Made by a program: the position numbers and the translations under genes. From the NCBI GenBank assembly GCA_030710605.1, contig CP092874.1, forward strand, positions 41,790,963 through 41,854,962: a stretch of 64,000 nucleotides of DNA. Direction: 5' to 3'. The stretch comes from Cordylochernes scorpioides. Lineage: Eukaryota > Arthropoda > Arachnida > Pseudoscorpiones > Chernetidae. Under the pieces are notes generated by a model that was not told the origin of the DNA, searched no databases, and worked only from the letters and a program-made list of their open reading frames with translations. Of this stretch, positions 52,861-63,655 are shown one piece after another (the stretch's first letter is position 1; each line of letters opens with the position of its first letter).

Positions 52861-53652
52861 ACAGTTAGGAATAATCAGGACACGTGATTGTTTTGAAAAT
52901 AAAAGGCAACTGGATTGGAGGGAAGGAGGTTTGAGAAGGAGCGGGTTTGATTGTTTCTTATCTGATCACATGGCGGTGATTGACATAGCTATGAGCTGAG
53001 CTGAGAGAGAGATCTCTAGAACAGATGTTACCTTGGTGGGAGCAAGTCGAAGGCTGATCCGAACTCGGTAGGAGCCAAGTCGCTACTGCAGGTGTTGTTC
53101 CTATGAGAGCGAAAACCTAACTGACCATCCTTGGCGTTTCGATTTAACACCAAGACTCCGTTTCTCTCTGATTGGTTGAGAGATGATCACATGCTTTTTC
53201 CCTATTGGTTGACCTATTTAGATGCTATCTTTTGATTGGCCCGCGGCTTTCCTTGATGGAAGCTGTGGTCTGCTTGATAGGAAGTGTCGAGTGCTATTTT
53301 GACTTTATTTACTTCCGTGTTATCAAATACGTCCTATCTTGGGTCGGAAGTATGGGATGTCTCTATACTAATATAACTTCTGTGGATATTGGATACGTCC
53401 TGTTTTGTCAGGAAGTATTGAGTATATCTTGGCTAAAATAACTTCTGCGGTCACTAGAGACGTCCGGTCTCTGCCCCTGCAATATTGACACAGGGGTGCC
53501 CAGAATAGTCGTGCCAGCCTTAGGTCTACTTCCTATATCTTAATGTTACTTGCTTCCCTCCAGTTACCTTGTTCTTTATTAAGTCTTCGAAAATCATACA
53601 TGGTACATACATAGTGGGTCGGGGTTGCATTTAATTATATACAAATTATGAC
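52772..53652 (-). repeat. Gypsy-2 5' LTR (element sense)
   Basis: 881 bp. One mismatch seen against the 3' LTR. Confidence 0.95.
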
Positions 53653-55770
53653 ATATATGTATTCGTGACTAGAAATAAAATTAGTTGTTGTTGTTCACTG
53701 GTTGAACTCTCGTGTTGTTGCTTGGCTTGTTCGAGAAATCGATCATTTCCAGATACCTGCCCTAGAGACAACGGAATTCTGCAGTTTTTTTTCTTGGAGT
53801 CGCTCTTCCCTACATAGAGATAGGTTGGTGTTCTCCCCCCCTGGAAAACCTGTAATAGAGACTTTGGGCGTCTGGGCAAATAGAGCCTGGGAACTACGCC
53901 GCTGAACGCGACAGTAAGGCCTTTTAAAATTAATTAGGTCACGTTGGTGATCGCATATGTGCGATATACAACTGTTTGAAGTTGTACCTTTTTTTCTAAT
54001 AATTGAACGATAAAATTCTTTAGACTTTGGCTTTTTAGAAGCATATTGAAATATATTATTTTAGAATCAATTATATTGTACAAAATGGAAATTTTTATGC
54101 GCTGTGTAGGTTGTATATATCGAAATTTTCAGAAGCGCAATTTATTTGCTGGAATTATTACTAAAATGTGGTGTATTGTGATATCATCTAACATTTAAAT
54201 GTTTGATATGTAAGGTTTGTGATATGATTAATGTGTTTATGAGATTCTCGAATAAATATAAATGGTTAGTGTGAAACACGTGTAACAAAATTTAAGATGG
54301 CGGTCATTAACATCTGCTTTGAGCGGGGAGGGAGGACATTGTCCACACATTGCCCAAAGAGAGTAGCGACTTGGGGGAGTGACGTCTAAAGGGCGTTCAC
54401 TTCCTGTTTTTCACTGAAATTGTCGGGGTTCTATTACGTCCAAATTGGAACTGATTTTCTCTCTCTTCTTTTGTTGAGGTTGGCAATTTTCTGGTCTATT
54501 TAAAGGTTGTAGTTTTCTCGATGTTCGTAGGTTGTTGTTTCGAACTTAGTTCAGACTTAGTAAACATTTTAATAAGTGATGTCAGGTTTAGATGTGTGGT
54601 GAAAGTGCGACTTTCAACGTGGACACGCTTTGAGGTGAAATGAGTCACAAGCGTTGAGGCGTCTTTGGCCTGAAAAGTGAAAATTTTTGATGTGTTGCGC
54701 TGTGTGACACGAGTGAGTAAAAGTGATTTGAATGGAAAGGTGTCACGTGAAGTCGTTGTTTGGTAGAAAATCATGAATAACAAGTTTATTAGAGTCAAGG
54801 GTGGTGGAACGAACACATTTCGAGAATTTTTGACTGTTAGTGGATGTGGCACGTTTAATGTGAAACATTTTGAGTGTTCAGTGGGGCGACGTTATGGAGC
54901 TCGTGTGGCTCGAAATTGGATTAGTTTGTGAAGTCGCGCACTAATAATTGTTACCAATTGAAGAAAGTGATGTGTGAGGGTGTTGCAAGTTTTTTGAGAG
55001 AGATGTATGGATGATTATTAGGCATGTAAAATGAAGAGACGAGAGAGTGTAACTATGTTGGAATATAACGGTTGGTAGTTGTAGTGTACTGGCTCTAGCT
55101 ACTGGCGGGGAAGTGGACGGGATCTTCATTTTTAGCTTGTTTTGGGGAGGGTAGTTGTTATGATTTTGAGATGTTGCCTCTCAGAAGAGAAATCACAGGA
55201 GATTTCTGAAATTAAGAAAAGCGTTTCACCTATGTTAATTTATATATATTTTTTTTCTTATCATTGAATATGGTAGCGCGTTAATAATCCTTGTAAAAGG
55301 GCAATGGCGTGATAGTGATAAATAAGTTGAATGTGGCGTTTACATAAAATGGTGAATATGACGATAATTTTTACAATTTTTTAAGTGTTTGATTAAGAAA
55401 TGGTGTTTTGGTATGAAAATAAGATATTAAGAAAAACAAAAATAAGCTTAGAATTATGATATGATGAGGGTAATTAAAAATAATAATAATAATTTTTTTT
55501 AAGTTGTAGATTTGGATAATGCCATATTAGGTAGATTTAGGAACGACATGTAATATGTACATGTTAAAAAAAAAAACTAAATTTGAAAGTAGTGAATTAA
55601 AATTTATAAATCGATTTAAAATAAAGTAACAATTGATAAATGAGAGTTTAAAATATTTAAAAATTAAATTAAAAATGATATGAATAATTTAAAAAATAAA
55701 TTTTATATTGATATAAAAAAGGTAAAAATTGGATTAAAAATGATAAAAATGAAAATAAACATAATACTTA
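53653..55770. other. Unassigned, partly GC-richer stretch
   Basis: 53653-53930 (GACTAGAAATAAAATTAG, then TTGTTGTTGTTCACTGG) may be the interrupted BEL 3' LTR. 54240-55240 is richer in G and includes a 118-codon minus frame (54496-54852) without recognisable domains. 55240-55770 is AT-rich. No gene could be supported. Confidence 0.4.
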
Positions 55771-55774
55771 TTTA

Positions 55775-56265
55775 TTTATTTATTTCAATTCAAAACGCTA
55801 TGTCCCCCTAGGGACACTTGCGCTAAATGTACATACAAATATAACAAAGAAAATATTCAACATGGAAAGATACACAGAAAGTAACTTAGAAAGATTTATA
55901 AATATTATTTACATATAGAGATATTCTTTGAATTTTATTTACAGTTACATCATTAAATTTAAAATATATACATTATACACACATATACACGCATACACCT
56001 ATATATTGTTTACAACCACAAGATATGTCCAATATTTCCTTGAGATCGTTACATTAAAGACCATTTTTCTTAATGAAATCCAAAATATAATTACAAAGGA
56101 AATTAAATTTTATATCTGTTTTCTTACTTGAAATTAAATCGATAGGGCCTAAAGCTATTAAATCGTTGTTGACTATGTAATCTTGAAAGACAGGGCACTC
56201 TAGCAAGAGATGTATTGAAGTTTGTTCCCCCAATCCACAAAAACACTTATGATGATTCAATTTGT
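55775..56265 (-). mobile_element. LINE 3' fragment
   Basis: A minus-strand LINE end finishing in AAATAAATAAATAAATAA-type repeats (55775-55788). It contains a 68-codon frame with CFCGLGEQTSIHLLLECPVF, the Cys/His region that closes ORF2 in several LINE clades. Upstream LINE sequence is missing. Confidence 0.7.
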
Positions 56266-56275
56266 CAGCATGAGA
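56054..56275 (-). pseudogene. LINE ORF2 C-terminal Cys/His fragment
   Basis: HHKCFCGLGEQTSIHLLLEC continues to ...FLCNYILDFIKKNGL and a stop. It matches the CxCG...HLLxECP pattern of reverse transcriptase-associated zinc-binding domains at the end of LINE ORF2. No reverse transcriptase precedes it. Confidence 0.65.
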
Positions 56276-56279
56276 AGAA

Positions 56280-57390
56280 AGTTATGTAAGTTTTTAAAAA
56301 CTCACAGGTTTGATGATTGTTCAGTCAGAAGACTTGGTCTTTGTTTGTCGTCCTGCTGACGTGGAAGGAGCTCCATGTAGGGCTTTTTGAAGCTCGTACC
56401 TTCTGTAAAGTTGATTGCGGCTTGTCGCCTTGAGCATTGTCTTGATGTCAGGCCGAAGGTGGAGAACTTCGCACTGGATTTGCGCCACCTTGCTCCTCGG
56501 TTTCCATGTCTTGCAAGATTTTCGGCAGTGTCTTTGAGGCTGTCAGCTTGCTCCTGGCGTTAGCGATCTGTGTTAGCGGGTCTGCGGTCCCTTGGGACGG
56601 CGTTTCTTCCTCTTCAAATATCGTCTCTTGTTAGGGGAGAGATTTCTCGGTCGTTTTGTTGGAATGTCGGGCTTGTTCCTCCATCTTTGCTCGTTCTCGC
56701 TTCTATCTGAACAGGCTTCTTACCTCTTCGTTGTGGTCATACTTCGCTTTTGTCATCCTTCGTTTTGGCCATCCTGTCGACTCTTGTAGAATCCATTCGT
56801 TGTGTAATCCTGTCGACTCTCGCTATACTGTGATAACCGAGGGTCTCTCGCTGTGGTATGGTAACCGAGAGGGGTAAACCTGTAGTAACCGATTGGGACA
56901 GTCAGAGCGTGGAGAGTTTTCCAGTACCTCTCTGCACCTTGTAAGACCTTTAACAGTTCTCACAGAGTACAGGCAGTCGTGGTCGAGGCAGAGTGGAGAG
57001 TTTAGAAATGTTCACACAAAAAAAAAAAAAAACGAAGGGACACAGTTGTACTAGGAAAGTTCCGTTAACAGATAAAAGTCGAGCTAGGAGCGAAAGATGG
57101 AGATAGAAGAGTTCTTACTGTTCTACATGGTCTATGAGGTGGACCTTGGACACAACAGACGAGGGCTCCCGCTGATGGTGAAGTGACTATGAAGTGACTA
57201 TTTATTTCTGGCCCCGTTGGAGGCTTATATATCTTTGCAGAGAGGAAGTATTGAATTTCAGCGAATGCTATAAGGGCGTGGATAGGAAGAGATATTGTAC
57301 TGGCAAAGTATTAGCAACGCCCTGACATATTCTAGGCCTCGTTGGACTTCTATCTCAATTTCTTGCTTTAGCTCAAAACCCTTAATATAT
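56280..57390 (-). other. Possible LINE 5' region, internally deleted
   Basis: On the minus strand, an ATG near 56680 opens MEEQARHSNKTTEKSLP followed by a stop, then EEEETPSQGTADPLTQIANA and RSKLTASKTLPKIL. This is hydrophilic, gag- or ORF1-like text. Upstream (56760-56870) GAGAGTCGACAGGAT is repeated twice. The junction with the LINE 3' fragment suggests a deletion of the middle of one element, but I cannot prove they belong together. The sequence is distinctly more GC-rich than its surroundings. Confidence 0.35.
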
Positions 57391-57840
57391 TACAGAGTTT
57401 TATTTATTTATTCTCATTTTGGACAAAGTACATTACATATGATGATGTAATGACACAAGTCAATCATGCATATAATTATTTAGAGAAGTGTTTATTATAC
57501 ATGAAAATGTCGTTATATTATATACAATACGAGGTTGTTGGTTTAAATTACCATATGTATCTATTTAAAAATATTTAAAAAATAATAAAAAGGAATCAAA
57601 CAAAAGCTGTAAGAACTTTCTAAAATATATAACTATAAAATATGTGTATTAAAAAAAAATCATTTCATATTTTTATAGAGAAAGATTTATCTATAAGTAA
57701 AATATTATATTTCATAACAATGCATTAAAATGGAAGTTAAAACAATTTAGGATGAATATATGAAAATATTAAATAAATGTGGCAACTAAAAAAGTTTAAT
57801 GTATTGCATGTAATATGTTTAATTTTTAATGAACTTTTGT
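57391..57840. other. AT-rich spacer without recognised gene
   Basis: No feature recognised. Confidence 0.4.
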
Positions 57841-57849
57841 GTTTTCAAG

Positions 57850-58520
57850 CGATAAATGTAAAAATAATTAAACAAGTGGTGTGTGTAAAATTTCCAGGTT
57901 ATTACTAAGTTATGAGAATAAAATTTAATAAACCACGGGTATTACAACAATAGTTAAAAATTCATCAAAGCAAAAAATAATTAAATGAAGCAATGCCATG
58001 TAATTTGAAAAACGGCACCTCTCCCTTTAAAATAATATATAATATGTCAATTGATAAACAAAAATTAACTAATTGAAATTAAAATACTTAGCCAAAAATA
58101 TTAAGAAGATCAAATGGTGTGTAAATGTCTGGTATATCAATTTTCCAATTTATTTTTTCTTTGTCTTCTGCAGAGGCCCAAATGCAGAACTCTGCAGAAG
58201 ACAAAGAAAGTATAAAATTGATTTACCAGACATTTACACACCATTTAAATCTTCTTAATTTTTTTATCTATTTTTTTATATTTCAATTAGTTAATTTTTT
58301 CTTCCAATTAACTTATTATATACTATTTTAAAGGGGAAGGTGCCGTTTTTCAAATTACATGATATTACTCCATTTATTTTTTTTCTTTAATGAATTTTCA
58401 ATATATTGTTGCAATACCCGCGGTTTCTTAAATTTTATTTTCACACATTAGTAATAACCTGTAAGTTTTACACACACCATTTTTTAAAAAATGTTTTTAA
58501 ATAGATACATATATTTTTAC
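57850..58520. repeat. Large inverted repeat (arms about 330 bp)
   Basis: The arms meet at CTTCTGCAGAG...CTCTGCAGAAG around 58180. The outer blocks AAACGGCACCTTCCC-like and GGTGTGTGTAAAA-type pair with 58330-58480. Similarity is perhaps 85% by eye. The right arm runs into the family E repeat (58480-58860) that also occurs, inverted, at 4484-5400. Confidence 0.65.
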
Positions 58521-58870
58521 ATTTATCTCTTAATGAATTGTTGATGAATTATATTTTATGTACATATTCCAAATATTTTAAAATATAGGATAGACCTTAT
58601 TATTTTTCCTCCTTTAATATTTTAAGATATTTTACTTATTCTGATTGTAATTTTTTATATATTTTTTTTCTCGCACAAATTTCCCCCACCTAAGTTGAAT
58701 TTTTAAAAATTATTTCACCTGTGATATTATAACACTATGCGGCGCTGAGTATGTTTATACAAAAATGTAATGCATTGATAACGGTTGGCGTTCAGCCAAC
58801 CGAAATATTGGCACACAAATCTGTTATTAAATCTAATATATGCCTTTTTATTATCTAATGATATAAATAT
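58480..58870 (+). repeat. Family E repeat, extended copy (paralogue of 4484-5400)
   Basis: Read in reverse it matches 4484-5400 apart from the LINE at 4674-5252. Shared blocks include TAATGAATTGTTGATGAATT, GGATAGACCTTATT, CTCGCACAAATTTCCCCCACC and GCGGCGCTGAG. Confidence 0.7.
58771..58813 (+). ncRNA. Hammerhead-like motif E8
   Basis: Core strand TTGATAA, a C in place of the extra A, a perfect helix II GGTTGGC/GCCAACC with loop GTTCA, GAAA, helix III ATAT, cleavage expected after ATT, then GGCA. Helix I is TGCA/GGCA with one mismatch. Confidence 0.55.
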
Positions 58871-59269
58871 GTTTTTCTCTATTTTCAGAACAAATATATT
58901 TATATATTTAGTCCTTTTTATGAGTCACTCAGAGAGTTGTTATCATAGCTAAAGGCGCCAGGTAAATATTAATTGTAGAGAGTATATATATATTTTAATA
59001 TTGCAAGACTGTGAATTTTGCACGTCTTTACAAGATGTCAATAAAATTATGTTAATTGACATTGTCTATAAGAGATGGAGTTGGACTGGATTCTAGTCAC
59101 GGACATTCCTGGATTAGTAACGTCGTCTTTATGAAGATCATTATATCCATATGGACTATTGGTTCTGTACCTTGTAATCCTGATAGTGCGGTTCTTTTAA
59201 CTCGGAGACCTCAATCTTCTCGGAAACGACTGCACCTTCTTGACGAGAAAATAGTGATCTATTAAAACA

Positions 59270-59640
59270 ATGGTCGCCTTACCCGTCAAAATCTATGCTA
59301 ACATTAAGCTCCATCTATTGACCGTCTCCTCAAACAGGCGGCCTCGGATCGATTGCAAAGCAACAACACCAACCTTTTCCTAGCCACTCTACCAGCTTAG
59401 CACCTCTTTGGCAAATTCTAAAGATTTTATTTGGTCCCTTGTGGAATCAAAATAGAGCCCGCCCTGGACTGAAGAGGGCCATTATCCCGAAACCATGGTT
59501 TCCAGGTGGACGCTTCTCAGTTCGTCAAAGCTGGTGTTGTGGCTTTGTCACCGATCTGAGTCCGATAGTTTGAGGAGGCGGTCAATGGATGGCGCTCAAT
59601 TTTAGCGTCTATTTTTACGGGAGAAGCGACCTTTGTTTTT
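59270..59640. mobile_element. Family B hammerhead repeat, second locus
   Basis: A truncated inverted piece (59270-59372: CCATCTATTGACCGTC, GGCCTCGGATCGATTGC) is followed by a plus-strand unit with the hammerhead B3, then AAAGCTGGTGTTGTGGCTTTG and GGAGAAGCGACC. It is diverged from 10388-11090 but has the same order of blocks. Confidence 0.6.
59463..59506 (+). ncRNA. Hammerhead ribozyme motif B3 (near intact)
   Basis: Helix I CCTGGA/TCCAGG, core CTGAAGA (N7 = A), helix II GGG/CCC with one loop-side mismatch, GAAA, then CCATGGTT with cleavage expected after GTT. Helix III is the palindrome ACCATGGT. Relative to B1, helix I changes an A-T pair to G-C on both strands, which supports the structure. 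Confidence 0.72.
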
Positions 59641-60105
59641 ATAGATAAACTAGACGAATGACCCGGGCAACGCCCGGGTTTTACCCGATTAAATGTTTTT
59701 ATTCAAATACTATTCGTTACAATTATAAATTGGCACCGTGGACCTCACTTTTGTGAAACGTCCCGCTCCAAACTTTACAGTCAGATTAGTTATGTTATAC
59801 ACATGTGTAAATCTTCAAATCGAGCGAGCGTCTATAAATATCTCGATTTAGATCAAGTATTCTAATTATTAATCGAACTATTATTAATAAAATTTTGAGA
59901 AGATATCGATTTTAAACGTATTTATAACCTTGATAGAGGGCGCTGTTCGTGAGCTAAGCAGAATAATTTGAATATATATAGTTTTAATATTTAATTTATA
60001 TATAATTTAAAATAGCCTATCGTTTTCCTCGTATTTTTTTTACCTATGTATGGGAATTTTGGTACTGTAAAAAAAACTTTGCTTCAATAATATAAAAAAA
60101 AAAAA

Positions 60106-60182
60106 CACCCAGGCTAAGTTTCGAACCAAGGTTGTGGAAATACGAAGCCGCACGCCTAACCTTTAAGCTACGCTTGGCATCA
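60106..60182 (-). pseudogene. tRNA-like segment in family S, copy 1
   Basis: On the minus strand TAGCTTAAAGGTTAGGCG resembles an A box and GGTTCGAAACTTAG a B box at normal tRNA spacing. The acceptor and anticodon stems do not pair, so this is not a functional tRNA. It may supply a pol III promoter. Confidence 0.5.
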
Positions 60183-60334
60183 TAAATGTTTGCATGTAAA
60201 GCTATTTCAGGCCTTACATATTTCTAACGACCTTTTTGAAATAGGTTTTTGAAACATGTAAATTATAATACTTCAAATAAATAGAAATAGAGTGAACACA
60301 AATAAAATATACCAAATATTTCGAATTAGAGCAG

Positions 60335-61165
60335 TTATTTTAAACGGCGAATTAGATCAGTTATATCTAAAAATGAAAATATATAAATAACTAAAACATA
60401 CCAAATATTTCAAGAGCCGTTATTTTAAACGTCGAATTAGATCAGTTATATCTAAAAATGAAAATATATAAATAAATAAAACCTACCAAATATTTCAAAT
60501 TATAGCAGTTATTATATAAATATTTATATTATATGTGTTATTAAGCGAACTATTTTAAACGACGAATTAGATCAGTTATATCTAAAAATGAAAATATATA
60601 TAAATAAATAAAACCTACCAAATATTTCAAATTAGAGCAGTTATTATATAAATATTTATATTATATGTGTTATTAAGCGAACTATTATTAGATATTTTAA
60701 ACGGCGAATTAGATCAGTTATATCTAAAAATGAAAATATATAAATAAATAAAACCTACAAAATATTTCAAATTAGAGCAGTTACTATATAAATATTTATA
60801 TTATATGTGTTATTAAGCGAACTATTTTAAACGGCGAATTAGATCAGTTAGTTATTAAGCGAACTATTATTATATATTTTAAACGGCGAATTAGATCAGT
60901 TATATCTAAAAATGAAAATATATAAATAAATAAAACCTACCAAATATTTCAAATTAGAGCAGTGATTATATAAATATTTATATTATATGTGTTATTAAGC
61001 GAACTATTATTATATATTTTAAACGGCGAATTAGATCAGTTATATCAAAAACTGAAAATATATAAATAAATAAAACCTACCAAATATTTCAAATTAGAGC
61101 AGTTATTATATAAATATTTATATTATATGTGTTATTAAGCGAACTATTATTAGATATGTAGGGAC
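60335..61165 (+). repeat. Tandem array, unit about 130-150 bp
   Basis: Units with TTTTAAACGGCGAATTAGAT, CAGTTATATCTAAAAATGAA, AAATAAAACCTACCAAATAT and GTGTTATTAAGCGAACTATT. About six full or partial units; one more at 61770-61915 beyond the snapback, and four at 63165-63655. Confidence 0.88.
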
Positions 61166-61248
61166 ACCACTCATTCTTAATAATTATTCTAGAAAATGTA
61201 AATTCAATTTGTATATTTTATTTTTGGTTATAATTGATAGTTTAGAAA

Positions 61249-61595
61249 TTATAATCTTTTTAAAATACAATATAACGCGGCTGATGATTGTAAAACGAAA
61301 ATTAAAATTATACCGCGAATGTTTCTTTTAAAAATCGAAATTTATTTTCAAAGAGAAATAGCGACATTTCTAACTTTGAGGATGAGGTATGGAAAGGTGA
61401 AACATGAAGAGTAATGGAGAACGGAAAAATTTTATTTTATTTTTTATTTTTCCGTTCTCCATTACTCTTCATGTTTCACCTTTCCATACCTCATCCTCAA
61501 AGTTAGAAATGTCGCTATTTCTCTTTGAAAATAAATTTCGATTTTTAAAAGAAACATTCGCGGTATAATTTTAATTTTCGTTTTATAATCTTTTT
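61249..61595. mobile_element. Snapback with 140-bp arms, tail and target duplication
   Basis: Arms 61291-61430 and 61446-61585 are inverted repeats, near perfect by eye, with a 15-bp T-rich spacer. The 13-bp repeat TTATAATCTTTTT lies at 61249-61261 and 61583-61595. A 29-bp tail (61262-61290, with GGCTGATGATTG) separates the left duplication from the left arm. The layout matches the snapbacks at 23.9 and 46.8 kb. No hammerhead core is recognised. Confidence 0.75.
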
Positions 61596-62444
61596 GTAAA
61601 AAATATTTGTTATCATCATCAATTATTTTGTTGCCTTCGAATTGTAAACAAACTTTGTATATTAAAGACATTTTTTAAATATAAGATATTGAATTAATAT
61701 GTGTGAAGAAAAATAAATTGTTTAATTATTCAAAGTTGTAATAATTGAGCCTCAAGAAATGCCCACAGATATTTTAAACGGCGAATTAGATCAGTTATAT
61801 ATAAAAATGAAAATATATAAATAAATAAAACCTACCAAATATTTCAAATTAGAGCAGTTATTATATAAATATTTATATTATATGTGTTATTAAGCGAACT
61901 ATTATTAATAAAATATTGAGAAGATTTACATTTTAAACGTATTTATAACCTTTTAGTATTGATAGAGGGCGCTGCTCGTGAGCTAAGTTGAATAATTTGA
62001 ATATATATAGTTTTAATAATTGATTTATATATTTTTTAAAATAGCCTATCGTCACCCCCGTTATTTTTTACCTATGTATGGAAATTTTGGTTTGAATTAG
62101 TGAACTACTGCGAATTTGTATACCGGACATACCCACAGACCAATATACAAACATTCATTTTTATATATATAGATTTCCCCCCGGCTTAATATTGTCGCTG
62201 AATAATTTTTGAAAATATTCTGTTGTTAGTTAATCAACTAAAATATTTGGCTACGTCACTACCTCTTACCATTCTTGTAGAACATTTTACATTCTATAGA
62301 TTTTGTTAAAAAAATATTTTTATATTAAATTTTGTAATACTTGATTCTCTGCCGTGACAATATATATGTATACTCGTATATTATGATGCATTAGCGCGCC
62401 ATCTGTAACCAAAATTGGAAACTATTATAGACGCGTATGATTCT

Positions 62445-62580
62445 TTTTGAAAACAAACAATTTCTACTGCCCTTAATGCAATGCCCATTAATGTTTCCAT
62501 TGCATTAAGGGCCTAATAAATTTATTATTTTTAAAAAGAATCATACGCGCCTATAATAGTTTCCAATTTTGATATATTTA
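62445..62580. repeat. Short inverted repeat (ACTGCCCTTAATGC family)
   Basis: ACGCGTATGATTCTTTTTGA and CCCTTAATGCAATG on the left pair with CATTGCATTAAGGGCC and TTTTTAAAAAGAATCATACG on the right. Same family as the ends of the repeats at 7.5 and 40.9 kb. Confidence 0.65.
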
Positions 62581-62929
62581 TATATAGTACTAGACGAATG
62601 ACCCAGGCAACGCCCGGGTTTACCTGATTAAATGTTTTATTCAAACACTATTCGTTACAATTATAAATTGGCGCCGTGGATGTCGCTCTTGTGAAACGTC
62701 CCTCTCCAAACTTTACATGCACATTAGGTCAGCTGATATTACCTCCCATCTTAACCGCTAGAGGCGCTGCTCGCGAGCTAAGTATAATATTTTGAATATA
62801 TAGTTTTAATATTTAATTTATATATAATTTAAAATAGCCTATCGTTTTCCTCGTATTTTTTTACCTATGTATGGAAATTTTGGTACTGTAAAAAAAACTT
62901 TGCTTCAATAATATAAAAAAAAACACCCA

Positions 62930-63002
62930 GGCTAAGTTTCGAACCAAGGTTGTGGAAATACGAAGCCGCACACGTAACCATTAAGCTACGCTTGGCATCA
63001 TA
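62930..63002 (-). pseudogene. tRNA-like segment in family S, copy 2
   Basis: Same A-box and B-box-like segments as at 60106-60182, with a few changes (for example CGTAACC against CCTAACC). Confidence 0.5.
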
Positions 63003-63164
63003 AGTAATAGCATGTAAAGCTATTTCAGGCCTTACATATTTCTAACGACCTTTTTGAAATAGGTTTTTGAAACATGGAAATTATAATACTTCAAATAAAA
63101 GGAAATAGAGTGAACACAAATTAAACATACCAAATATTTCGAATTAGAGCAGGTATTATAAACG

Positions 63165-63655
63165 GCGAATTAGATCAGGTATATCTGTAAAGGAAAATAT
63201 ATAAATAAATAAAACATACCAAATATTTCAAGAGCAGTTATTTTAAACGGCGAATTAGATCAGTTATATCAAAAAATGAAAATATATAAATAAATAAAAC
63301 CTACCAAATATTTCAAATTAGAGCAGTTATTATATAAATATTTATATTATATATGTTATTAAGCGAACTATTATTAGGTATTTTAAACGGCGAATTAGAT
63401 CAGTTATATCTAAATACGAAAATATATAAATAAATAAAACCTAACAAATATTTCAAATTAGAGCAGTTATTATATAAATATTTATATTATATGTGTTATT
63501 AAGCGAACTATTATTAGTTATTTTAAACGGCGAATTATATCAGTTATATCTAAAAATGAAAATATATAAATAAATAAAACCTACCAAATATTTCAAATTA
63601 GAGCAGTTATTATATAAATATTTATATTATATGTGTTATTAAGCGAACTATTATT
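63165..63655 (+). repeat. Tandem array in second family S copy
   Basis: About four units of the same 130-150-bp repeat as at 60335-61165. Confidence 0.85.

Larger units (their letters stand above)
45101..53652 (-). mobile_element. Gypsy-2: young, apparently intact Ty3/Gypsy element
   Basis: 8552 bp on the minus strand. The LTRs of 881 bp (52772-53652 as 5', 45101-45981 as 3') begin TGTCATAATT and end TTGCCACA in element sense. By eye they differ at one base (45447 versus 53117). A 4-bp TATA duplication flanks it (45097-45100 and 53653-53656). Gag and Pol frames are unbroken. About 1.95 kb of non-coding DNA lies between pol and the 3' LTR and includes a palindromic insertion. The polypurine candidate AGGGGGCGC abuts the 3' LTR. 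It inserted next to or in the BEL remnant. It is the best candidate in the window for an active autonomous element. Confidence 0.95.
59646..62172 (+). mobile_element. Family S long copy with internal tandem array
   Basis: Starts ACTAGACGAATGACCCGGGC and ends ATTTTTATATATATAGATTT. Inside it holds a block with GATAGAGGGCGCTGTTCGTG (twice, near each end), a tRNA-like segment, an array of 130-150-bp units, and a later snapback insertion. The second copy at 62588-63923 has the same order. No reading frame is recognised, so it must be mobilised in trans. It could be a composite SINE or a Helitron-like non-autonomous element; the class is open. Confidence 0.6.

Noticed and set aside
54496..54852. 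A 118-codon minus-strand frame
   Set aside because: Low-complexity Thr/Ser/Phe-rich translation with no recognisable domain or supporting context.
60335..61165. CRISPR-like array
   Set aside because: Units are contiguous 130-150-bp tandem repeats without unique spacers, in a eukaryotic transposon.
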